Source of the DNA: Eutreptiella sp. 'Long Island Sound 2002'
Lineage: Eukaryota; Euglenozoa; Euglenophyceae; Eutreptiales; Eutreptiaceae
Assembly: GCA_964036045.1 (NCBI GenBank)
Contig: OZ038382.1
Coordinates: 5,642,289-5,706,288, forward strand
Direction: 5' to 3'
Length of the DNA: 64,000 bases
Shown: positions 36,801-48,800 of the stretch, one piece after another
Position numbering within the stretch: position 1 is the first letter of the stretch
How the letters are laid out: each line of letters opens with the position of its first letter
Program-made: the position numbers and the translations under genes
Notes under the pieces: model-generated
Told to the model about the DNA's origin: nothing
Seen by the model: only the letters and a program-made list of their open reading frames with translations
The model's database searches: none

Positions 36801-39800
36801 CCCAAAATCTCACATTGGAGAAAGATGTGTTCAAAAACTTGGGGGGATCTGGAGGGTTGGGGGGGGGTGTCTGGATTCGAACCAGCCGCCCCCCTCAGGG
36901 ACGATGATGCGAGACAAAGACCTCCTCCAGCGCAGTGTTGAGCAAAAGGGTGTCAAATGCTTTGCACTGGAGCTGGGCTTGCAGCTCGGCCTTCTGACTC
37001 TGCGTGTTCTGCAGGAGCGACTGGGAATCTTGAAGCTGAAGACACGGTGGCCAACAAAAGCTGAAGGAAAATCCAACCGTTCGCGCCGGCGGCGACGATG
37101 GAAAGAGCCGGACGTCATCGCGGCAGATAAGCGCTGCCGGGTGCAGCGGGGGCGGCCACAGGAAGCGGTCTTTCACAGGCTACAGTCGACTGAGCTGGCA
37201 CTGTCACCAAGGAGAGTCGTTGAAGGTAGTGGAGGTGCATGGTGATGTTACTTGGCTACCAAAGGGGACGGGGGGGACCTCCTACTGCAACAAAGAAGCC
37301 CAACCCCCGGCGCCCCTCAAACAAGAGGACACCTGAGTCCCCAGTTCATCGCACTTGACTTGCGTTCCGGCAAGAACATCTTTGGCTTCGGAAAGCGCAC
37401 CGTTGGACGCCAGCAACTCAGTCTGAAATCGCGTGGGACACAGGGAGTGGGCTGATGCGCGTGGAGCGCACGAAGCAAGGCGTGCATGGAGGGACCTCCC
37501 CGGAGGAGCTGACTGCAGCCGGTTCACTTAGCGCATGGCTGACAGAGACACATGGTTTCTGCCGATGGTGGGCTTGTGTCCTGTGTGCTGCCCTCCCTCG
37601 GGTTCGCCGGAAGAGCAACTCAGCAAGAGAGCGTGTCGGGACCCGCACTGCAAAGGTGAAGCGGAGGGGGGGGAATGACACATTCGAGGGCGTTCATGAA
37701 GCGCAGGGGTATACCGCTGCAAGAGGGGCAAATCACCCATGCAACAAGCGCCGGTCACCAAGGACAGAACCAACTTGTGTCCACTAAAATGGGGAGTGTT
37801 GCCCATTTGGATGATGATGGTGATGGTGGTGGTGATGGTGGTGGTGGTGGTGGAAGGTAAGGTCTTGTGCGTCATATGATCCCGCTGATGACCGGACCAC
37901 AAATGGAGAGGGGGGGGGGGGGTCTGCGCAGCTACACACAAGGTCCTGCATGCGGTGGCGCGCGCGCACACACGCGCACGTCTCCCGTGCTACAGCGTGT
38001 GCCACACCTGCAGCTGCTGAGCATGAGCGTCGGCATCTTGAGCACGCTTCTGCAAAACCTGAGGACACGAAGCGTGCCATTGACCGCGACGCGAGCGACG
38101 CTCCCCTGCATTGACAAGAGGGACGAGATCGGATTCACGCCCCCTCTAGACCACTTCCCTGCCGGGCACGCACCGCACCTCCACAGTGTCGTGTAGCGCA
38201 GCCAGTCTTTGCAGGCCTTCCTCCTTCTCAACCCTCAACTGCGAGGCCTGGGCTCGTGCAGCGGACAGCTCTTGCGCTGTGCTTGGAGCATTGTCAACAG
38301 CCTCCTTGTCCACTTTTGGTGGCATGTGCGCCCTATGAGCAGCACCAAGCGTGGTCGTCAGCGTGGCACTCGGTGACTTTCGTGTATGTCCGTGTGCACT
38401 TCTGCGCATGCGGGTGCGGGCGTGCATGTGGGGGGGGGGCTGCTCCATGAAGGCTGAAGGAGTATGCCGGTTGGTACTTCCGGGTGTACGTACGTGTGCT
38501 GCCTTTTAAGGATGGAATCTTCCACTTGTGCAAAAGAGGGGTGGGTTGCCCACCCGTTGGGTGGGGGGTGAGGGGGGCAGGTTCAGAAAAATTGCGAGAG
38601 ATGGGTAGCCAGATGGGCTACCTAACGGCCGGAGGAAGTTTTCCTGCGTGAGAGTGGGACAGTTGTCCCGCTACTCACAAGTGCTGCTTCTGCCCCCTTG
38701 GCGTCTTTGGAGAGGGGGGCATTGCGCATGGCATGGCAGAACCCAATGCAGCGCGCAGCTGCGAGGTCTGCCCTGCTAACGCCGGCTAAGACCGTGAAGA
38801 TTTGAAACGTGCTCTCCACCACATCTGACGTGCATCGGGCCTCACAGGAAATGTGAATCGGGGGGGGCGGGGCTCTGACTCAAAAGCGCTCAAGAACGAT
38901 GGTCTGATTATCACCTCCAGTGCTCCATGTTTTTTTTTTGAGGGGGGGGCGTCGCAAACACGTTGCGCCGTTCCTGCGGGAGGGTGCTTCGCCGCCATGG
39001 AAGAAATGCATGACTGAGAGGGTGGCAGGCCCTAACGGTGCCAGCCTCCAATTCCGACCGGGCCTGTGTGGGCCCACACGCAGCGAGAGCAGGCGTGCCC
39101 CCTGTGGGAGGGGCGGCTGGGCCACGCCGGGCCAAGGCATCCGGTGCTTTGCGCTGTGCTCTTCACGGAGGTCGGCCCGTGCGTTCACGTGAATAGCCGT
39201 GGCCCTGACTCTGGCCTCGATGTCATGGTGGGGACAGGGCACTTGAAGGGGAGAGGGCATGTTTGATCAGTACCCTGTACCTCGCCTGCACGGCAGCAAA
39301 TCCGTTGAAACGACACATGTGGGGTCGGGGCCTGCCCCACCCCTGCCGCTTGTTTACCCACACTACCCGCCCTGTCCCAGCCATCCCATGGGCAGTAAAT
39401 GATGGTCCCTGACTTTGTGCCACACAGAAAGTGGCTCATGCATCTGCATGCATGATGAGGGGGGGTTCATACTTATACAGCCTTGACGGGGCGTCCGCCG
39501 GGTTGTAATGCACTTATACAGCCTTGACGGGGCGTCCGCCGGGTTGTAATGCACTTATACAGCCTTGACGGGGCGTCCGCCGGGTTGTAATGCACTTATA
39601 CAGCCTTGACGGGGCGTCCGCCGGGTTGTAATGCACTTATACAGCCTTGACGGGGCGTCCGCCGGGTTGTAATGCACTTATACAGCCTTGACGGGGCGTC
39701 CGCCGGGTTGTAATGCACTTATACAGCCTTGACGGGGCGTCCGCCGGGTTGTAATGCGACCCAGCTGGCTTTGGCCTAGATTTTGATCCAGCGTAGGGTG

Positions 39801-42800
39801 TGCGCCAGGCGTCTCAGCGGTCGACCTCCTGGGGGGTTCCCCATCCCCCCCCCCCCCCCCCCAGTGAGTGAGATGGCTAAGAAAATTGCTGACAGGTTGT
39901 CCGCTGCAATGTGGATAGCAGACAGCCCCATGTGTGCTCCCAACCACAACGCCATGCCAATTGCCGCCAGCTCAGCGCTCTGCTGAGACCGGATCCGGGA
40001 GGGGAGAAGCTGGATTCTGCAGCCAACCAAGCCAGACTCCGATCTGGCTACATCAACATACCAGGTGCTGTGTGGGTCCTTACACTGTGGCGCCTTCCAT
40101 ACCAAGTAGGCGATCGATATGGCGGGAAGAAAATTGCTCTGCGGGGGGGGGGGGGGGGTGACACGGAAGCCCATTTTCCCAACCCCCCCCCCTCACTCCT
40201 TGGCCGCCGTGACGGGAGCGGGGGGTTCAGGGCGGGGGCGCCCGACCTGCCGTGCCCCGGGGGGGGGGGGGGGGTCAACCCAACATCTATGGCTCAAAAT
40301 GATACCCACGTCGCGCTGATCATTTTGACTACTCAAATTTGGGGGGGAGGGGGGGAATTATTGGTGGAAAAAACTTTTTCGGGCCAAATTTTGTGTTCCT
40401 GTGCCTTTGGCGCCAACATCCGTTCTTACACAAAACAAAGGGCCCGACACGGAACCCCATTTCTCCAACCCCCCCTCCCTCCTTCGGCGGGCGTCCATGT
40501 CATCCCCCCTCTCGCAGAGCAACTTTCAGATTGCCTATGGCATCATAGAGGGAGCACAGGACCTTCAGGGGTGTGTGCGGGGAGTATTGAGGCCCCCATA
40601 CGGTCCAAGCAATTGGTCCTTGGAGGAAAGGCAGCAACCCCCTCCCCTATGCTCGACGCCCAAATGATCTTTCCCACAAGACTTCGTAACTTGTTGTTCG
40701 TGCACCCACAGCAGGCCATCATGCCAGCAACGTATGTAGGGGCCTGGCACATGGAGTAGTCCGCACCATCAATTTCTTTCCCTAGCCAGACCACGGACAT
40801 GCTTGGCACTGTGGAGGACTTGGGACTGACCACTGACCCCGCCCGGACCAGGTCATCTACCAGTGCATTCAATCTATCAGGAGAAGCGAGAAGGATATCA
40901 TCCAGATGTCCGGATGTGTCCGCTTGGGGGGGGGGGGGGTGCTTCCCCGTCATGGAGTTCCATCCGGGGCATTAAATTGGGGAGCAAAACAAAAACTCAG
41001 AGAGTCTACAGCACAGACAAGGGTACCAGAGGGCGTTAAACTTATGTTTATTTGCACAAACAGGGGTTCTGTGGGCCGGGGCCTCGCCCGGGGAGAGGGC
41101 AGGACACCCTGCCCCAGTGCCAGGGAAGTAATAGAAGGGGGAGAGGGGGGGGGGGTCTGGGACCAAAAAAATTGTGTAGCAAAAATGGCCCAGAAATTTT
41201 TCCCTTTTGTAAATTTCGTTTTTTCCCACGATGGTCACTTTGGCCTGGGGGGGGGGGCGGGTCTGGGGGGGTACCCCCCCTCCTCCTACGGTCTACGGCC
41301 ATTCTAATACCTCCCTGCCCAGCGCCCTCCCCTCGGCCCCGGTACATACCGCAAGAGCCCAAGGCGCCGACTCAGCCGGTCCAACGCCGCCTTTTGGAGC
41401 TGCAGACGCGCACTCAGGCCCTGCTCCCACTGCCCGATGTCGCCCGCGAGCTGCTGCACCAACAGGGAGGCCTGCTGCTGCAGCTGCTCGACGGTGTGCC
41501 TGGACGCCGACTGGTGCTGGGCCTGAGAGCAACGAAAGAGCAGCGCACGTCGCAGGCTCACAGGACTGCCGCCCGACGCGCGTCGCGGAGTGCACAGCGC
41601 AGATGACGCATTTGGCAGTTCGCATCCGAACACTGTGGAACCAGCGGCCCACAGAAATCAACGGCTGAACGGGGCGATGACGGGATTCACGCGATGCAGC
41701 TGACCTACGGCCCTCGGGGGAGGTGGTAGAACAGGGGGAGGGGGGAAGGGGGGGGGTCTGGGACCCAAAAAATTGTGTACCAAAAATGGGCCGATCAGAT
41801 TTTCCCTTTGTAAATTTCGTTTTTCCCCACGGTCACTTTGGTCTCGGGGGGGGCTCCTCCTACGGCGGACGGCCATTCTAATACTTCCCTGCCCCTGGCT
41901 CAAGCGATCGCCCGGGGGGCATAGGGTGCCTCACTTGGGGCGTCTCGGAGCCAGTGAAATTCGTCCCGTGGCCCAACAAGACCTCAACAACACCGACCCC
42001 GGACTCAGCCCCAACGCCATTGATCGGAGCAGCACCTGCGACGGAATGGCCATCCGGACATGTCCGTGAAGGAACACCTGCAAAACTTCAGTGCCACTCG
42101 CACCGTCCTCTGAGTGGGTGACCGCGGCAGGCCACACACAAAACGCCTTCCGCAGCGACGCGCTCTTCCGCGGACCAGCTATGGATTGTTGACGCAGCAG
42201 AGCATGGCCCGTGTGGGCACGCAGAGGGTGGTCGGCCTCAACAGACACTGCCAGCACGCCAACCCGTGCCGACCCAGACGATTAGGAACGCCCAAGGCGG
42301 GTCGCAGCCGCGTGCGCCAACGCACTTGCCCTCTTTGGGCACGGCCCAACAGTCTCGTGATACTTTTCTCACAACATTTTCGGCCTCTCTGCGCATTCCA
42401 GGGATGGATTTAATGTGGGGAGGGGGGGGGAGCTGGGGGTTGCCCCAGGGCTTCTTTTGAGCAGGGGGGGGGAGGGGGGGAGGGGGTTTTGGACCCAAAA
42501 CTTGGTGTACCAAAAATGGCCTGACCAGATTTTCCCTATTGTAAATTTCGTTTTTTCCCACTATGGTCACTTTGGTCTGGGGAGGGGGGGAGGGGGTTTG
42601 GGGGGAGGGGTCCCCCCCCCCTTGGGTTTTTAATTATTCTAAAGAAGCCCTGGGTTGCCCCCCTCCCCAACCCCAACCCCCCTCGACGACGGAATGACGA
42701 TTACGAAATTCAGTCTGGTGGGTACAGCCCCAGGTAGCATCAGCAGCGCCCCCCCTGAGAGACAAAGCACTGCACAGGGTGAGTCTGGTGCCAAAAGCGA

Positions 42801-45800
42801 TGGAAAGTAAAATGGTGCTGAGGCGTGATGACACATGTCGCTAAAGGTCGACTCAACACTGTCAGAGCTGCGATCAGACGGCTCATTCAGCGGACCCACG
42901 TACGACGCACAGCTCACCCCTGTGAAGAGGTTGGCAGTGAAACTTGGGAATTTTGTCATCGTCATTTCGTCATCTCGGGTCCCCTCAGCAGAGCCCCCCC
43001 CCCCCCCCCCCTGCCAAAATCAATGCGTGCATCCCTGGCACACCCCCTCTGGTCCGGGGGCGCTCTGTCCTACACACGTGAGCTCGTAGCGCCGGCCAGA
43101 CCGGTGGGGCCAGAACAGACACGGTCCGACAGGTCCCCGTTGGACAAGCAGCCCGGGGGGAGTGGGGGGGGTGCGACCTAATTAAGAAACAGACAAATGC
43201 AAACCAGAGGTAATGCACTCCACAGTCAGGCATAAGTGCATCTTTATTCTCTATGCCAAACCTGGTTGAACCTCAAGACACACACTGTGTCTGAAACAGA
43301 AAACAGAACATCATGTCTGACTACATTAGTCAGACAATCACAGTCAGTAGCTGTCAGTCAGACATCAGCAATCAGTGTCGGATAAAGACACCATGCATTA
43401 CCGGCATGGCCGAAAAGAGCAACCCGCCGCTTGCCGGCTGGAGAAGACTCCTGGGGGGTGTGACCTAATTAAGAAACAGTGGAGTGGGGGGGGGGGGGGG
43501 GCGCAGTGGGGCCGACCAGAACTGCACAGGAAGGGGGCACGGGCCGGGCCGGAGCACCATCCACCTGCATCTCCGTCACGCACGCCATCAGGTGGGCTTC
43601 GCACGACTGCCACGCGCTGTCGCAGTACTCGGTCATCTTCGTGGAGAGCGCGAGCTCGAGACCCAACCTGCGGGGCGCGGGCACGTGGAAGGGCTCGGCG
43701 CGATGAAGGGGGGGGGGGGGCGATGCGAGGGCGGCACGGGACCCGGTGTGCGCGGGGGGCGAATGGCGCAGATGGGCCGGCTCTGCGACGCGTGCGCGAT
43801 CCAAACACGACGCCCATGCGGGAGCATACAGATCATCCAAGGCACAGCGGTGGGCGCCTGTCGGGCAAGGCTTTTTAAAGGGGGGGGGGGTCCAGCCCCC
43901 GCCCCCCTCCCCAGCGGTGCTGAGTTTTTAGAGGCGCCAAAGAAAACGTTTGGTCTAAACTAATTGGTAACGAAGGCGCCAAAGAAAATTGGCCGAAGGC
44001 CCGGGAGAAATTTTGGCCCAATCTTTTAAGAGGAGGGGGAGGGGGGCAGTGTTGCCGGGTTGTTAAAAGGAGCCCTGCTGCAGATGGGCACCAGTGAGGG
44101 ACCGTGGGCCAAGTGACACATCTTTGCCCGGCACGCGAGGGGCAGCAATGCCCCAGGCCTCACAAGCCGAACTGCTACTACCAGCGGCCGTGCGGAGCCC
44201 CTCTCCGCCTGGCGCTCCCATGCGCCCGCTCCGCTCTGACGGGACCTCCGGGTGTACCCTCCCAACGGCGTCGGCGCAGGTGACGAGGCGCCGCCGCCGG
44301 ATGCGGCCTGCGTCCGGTCGCGGACCGTTGTTGTGAGGGTCAACAACGCAGATATGTACGTATACGCGACGTATACGCAACGTATGCGCGTACAAAATAT
44401 GGTCTGTGGACACTGCGCACCACATGTAGACGCGGCCCGCTCATTGTGGACACCGTCGGCCTGTTGTAGATGCGAAGAGACAATATTTGGAAAAGGGTTT
44501 TTGGAATTTTTTTGGAATTTTTTTGAAATTTTTTTGGAATTTTTTGGAATTTTTTGGAATTTTTTTGGATTTTTTTTTGGAATTTTTTTGGAATTTTTTT
44601 TGGAATTTTTTTTGGAATTTTTTTGGAATTTTTTTGGAATTTTTTTTGGAATTTTTTTGGAATTTTTTTTGGAATTTTTTTCAGGGAAGGGGACCAAAGG
44701 CCCCCTTCCCTGAAAAACGGTCTGCGAACGGCGTTTACCCGTGCACAAGGGCATGTATACGCGTATACGCGTGTACGTATACGGACAGCCCTTCAACAAC
44801 GACCATCTCCTTCGTGGCACTCCACGCGTCCCCCGCCACCGTGCGGCACAGTCCTCTCCACAGTCCTTCACACTGCCCTCATCGCACGCCCCGCCGGGCC
44901 CCACCACGACCGTCAGCCCCTCCACCCCCGGGAAATCAGAAGGGGGGGGAAGGGGTGGTCTGGGACCCCAAAGTTTGCGTACCAAAAATGGCTCGACCAG
45001 ATTTTTCCAACACCAAATTTCGTTTCTTCGGACGATGGTCACTTGGGTCTGGGGGAAGGGGGTCCTCCTGTGGTATACGGCCATTCTAACACTTCCCTGC
45101 CCCCACCCCCTCCACAAGCCCCTGCACAACCCCCACCACAACGTGAGCCGGGCACCGGGGCATCGGAGCAAGGCACACATACAGCTCCGCTTGGGGCCGC
45201 TCAGCCGCACGATCGCTGTCCGCTTTTTGAAGTTTCGAGCGCTGTCCAAACACAATACAAAACGCATCACGAGGAATCCCACGGCGCAGACTGCTACAGG
45301 GGCCCCGATGGGCAAGTCCACGGCCATGCCCCGAGGAGCGCAGCGCCAGTGGCACCACATGGCCACGGATGTGTGTGTCCGTCAGTGTGCCCCCCCTTTT
45401 GCTCTGCGTTGTTCCGGGGAGGGGGGGGGGGGGCGGTATTGTGCCAATGCCCGTCGCTCCCCATCGCAGCAGCACCGCGGCCACTCCTCTGCCGGCGTGG
45501 GCAGAGCTCCGCATTCAGTCATATGCCCATCACAATGCAGTCAAGGGGGGCCCTCCACCACTCTTCACCGTGGGGCGGGTGGGGGGCAGTTTTGTGGGGG
45601 TGAGAGTGGCATCCTCGGGTCCTCTGCCTGGGCAAGAGAACTACTCGAGATGGACGAACGCCTTGCGAGTGCCCCTATTCCACACGATGTAACAATGGAC
45701 AAATTTGGCGAATTCCACCCTCACGAAGGTCATGACGGCGCAGAAGGTTGGTTGAACGGACTGCCTCCATTCAGGGCGGCAGGAAAAAGAAGGCGCCCCC

Positions 45801-48800
45801 CCTGCATCCAGCCCTCTGCTAGGCCAGAGCCTCTGGGCCGTATGATGTTATGAAACTTCCGTACCTGCGCTCTCCCCCTCTTGCCTCCCATCCCGTCCCG
45901 CCTGTGGGTAAGGTGTGTGTGCGGCGCGGGGCGCGCGCGCTCCACCCCCTTGCGGAGGGGTTGTCTCAGCTGGCGGCTCTTGGCCACTTGGTGGACTTCC
46001 CCGGGGTCCGCTGGCTGGCAAGGCGACCCCCCCCAAAGCATGGCAGGCGGGGTGTGCAGGGGTCCCGGGCTTGCGTGTGTGTGTGTGTGTGCAAATGCAT
46101 CATGCAGAGATTTTGTCGGCCCATGCCCCGTCCGGCTGCCCACTTGCAGGCCACACCATCGAGGGGTGATCGCACGGAGCACAGGCTTCACACAATGAAG
46201 GGGCTCTCCTGTCAGGGGCACACAAAGGGGGGGGGGGATTTGCCGGGCTGATCTTGGGGGAAATCCACTCACCAAAAAACTTCGCATACCCATCGTGGGG
46301 GGGGGGGGGGGCTGCTGGGCACCCTTCCCCCCCCCGGACTCGGCGTATTGGGACGAAATAATCTTTCCGCTTTTGAGACCTCCCAGGCTCTCGTCGAGCA
46401 TCGTCACTGTCGATCGCATAACACCCACAGTCACAGGTCACAGGGCATTTTCATCGTATGCCTCCTCCGGAGGAGGCAACACAGACAAACCTGCCCTCTT
46501 GCACCGCATCTTTTCATCCGCAGACCCACATAGGTGACCCCCACATAGGTGACCCCAAAGCGGGGGGGGGGGGGTTGGCTGGACCACCCACCGACCCAAG
46601 ATATCCGAAATACCCTCCCCCCCCATAACTGGGCACATCCCTGCGAGGGATACGGTCGGAGCGGAAGTGAAAATTACTGCTGAAGGGGGGGGGGGGCACC
46701 CCCCTTCAAGCGCATGCCGCGGGAGGGGGGGGGGGGGGCATATACCGCAAAATGATCGCCACGTGGCGCTGATCAGTTTGAGGGGTAAGAATTGGGGGCA
46801 AAACAAGTGTTGGTGGTGGGGGGGGGGGGGATGGCTCGTGTCTGGGGAACTGGAACTCATGGGTCACCCCTACCCCCATGTTTGTTGCTGCCGTGGGCGC
46901 GATGCCTGCGCGCTCAACTCGCCGCAGCGCTTCGCGCAATGCGGGGCGGGTGTGGGGGGGCATTGCTTGGCGGAGGCCATTGCTTATGGCGTACCGCATG
47001 CATCGGTGGTGGGCGGGGAGGGGGGGTGTGGGGGGCTCCACCCGCCCTCTGACGTCGGAAGCACGGCCCCACAAACGGACGGGAGGGCCCTGCGGTGCAG
47101 CACCGCCCCCCCCGCTCCCCCCCGGTGCACCGCCGACAGCAGGGGCCCCGGGAGGACCAGCTCATGGAGCTCCTCCTGCAGTTTGATGGTCTTGTCAGAG
47201 TCGGGCGGCTGCTGGGCCAAGGCCTTGGACACCTTCTCCACGTCCTCCAGTTCGGACGTAAGATCTGTGGCGATGGGACACTTGAACGGGGGAGCGGCGA
47301 TGGGGCACCGGGCGAAGGCGGGCTCGGGGTGAGGGGGGGGGGGGGGGGGTGAGGTCAGGGGAGGGTGCCCGGGGGATGACCGGACTCCACACGGGAACCG
47401 CCCGGCACTTGTTGTAAGGGAGACAGTGGCTGGGCATAGGCTGGGTGCCCTGTAGGGGGGGGGGGGATGCCTCCTCCCCATGGGGGCGCCTGTTTAACCG
47501 CTTCTGGGGCCACCTCTGAGGTCCCTTCCTTTCTAATGCATCCCTGCCACCCCCCCCTCCCCCTTTCAAATGAGGCCTGCAGTGTGCCACTCCCAACACC
47601 CTCTCGAGGCCAGTCTGCCCCCTTCATCCCCCGCCGCGTCCCATCCGGTCCACGGGGTCCCCGACACCCCGGCACTCAGTCCCGCCTGGGGCTCGGTCCG
47701 GGGACCTGTGGTTCGGGCGCACCCCCTCATATGTCGATTCCCGTGCGGCCCCGTCCCGGCGGGTTCCAGGGCACGAGGAGAGGGGGCAGGGGGGGGGGGG
47801 GGAATTGCGGTCTGGGGGGGTCGAATCCAATTGCGAAAAATTGCGGGAAAATTGCGGAAAATTGCGAAAAATTGCGGAAAATTGCGAAAAATTGCGAAAT
47901 TGCGGAAAATTGCGAAAAATTGCGGACCTCAATCCCCCCCCCCCTGGAGGGGGGCTTTGAACGTGGAAGACGACCCGCTGTCATTCCCTCGGAGAGTGCC
48001 TCGATCGCACCGCGCGGTTTAGTAGACGTGTACCAATGTGCTACGCCCTTATGACAGGCAGTGACGCAGTAGCTCTTCTTGTATTCGTGAAGTGCAGCTC
48101 CGCAACACAGATGCTGCCCAAACAAAGGAATTGGCCACGCGCTGCTGCGGCTCAGTGCGGAATGACCGCTTCTTTGCAACGTTCCCTGCGACCATCGCTC
48201 TACGCCAGCCCTACCCAAACGCGCCGCGCGCACCGCGGGTGAGGCACTCTCTGAGACATGTCTTCCAGGCACCAGCTCGGGCATCCTTTGGACCATCCTC
48301 CGCTCGCCGTTCCCGGCCGAATATCGATCAACGGATCAGGCGATCGGTCGGTGAGGGACGGCAGTTGAGTGGGAACCCGCGGCCGTTGGACCGATGCGGG
48401 AGGGTCACGGACCGCGGTTTGGGGGTGATCGAGCGTTTGGAGGGCGGTCTTGGGGGGCATCAGGCGGCTATCAGGTGCTCCACCGGGGCTTAGCGCCCCC
48501 ATCTCCCCAGGGGGTGGCTCGCTGTAACCGGCCCATCCCCCGGGTACCAACGCTCACTCGGCCTACCCCCCCCTCTTCGGTTGTATGCCCGTCGCACCCG
48601 CGAAACGCCCCGCTCAGGTTGCCCCCCCCCCCCCCCAAGTTAATGCGGGGGGCGGAAAGGGAAGGGGGGAGGCTTACACCTTCACGCAGCCGCCTGCCTG
48701 GGCTGCGGGGGGCCAGAACCCGCAAAACCCCCAACCCTGATAGAGCCCGTCCCGCCCCATCACGGCCGGGCCCAGCCCGCCGCAGAGGCTGACGGGGGGG

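Noticed and set aside
39471-39757. Regular 41-bp repeats suggesting a CRISPR array
   Set aside because: Units are directly abutting with no spacers and the setting is a eukaryotic intron.
44026-45366. 446-codon minus-strand open frame, the longest GC/low-complexity frame near 44.5 kb
   Set aside because: It crosses the (GGAATTTTTTT)n array and a MITE; the only believable part is the 59-nt exon, which is read in a different frame.
46360-46425. Possible exon [15 protein letters not shown] on the minus strand
   Set aside because: The acceptor that fits the neighbouring phase gives an immediate TGA, and no matching donor was found.
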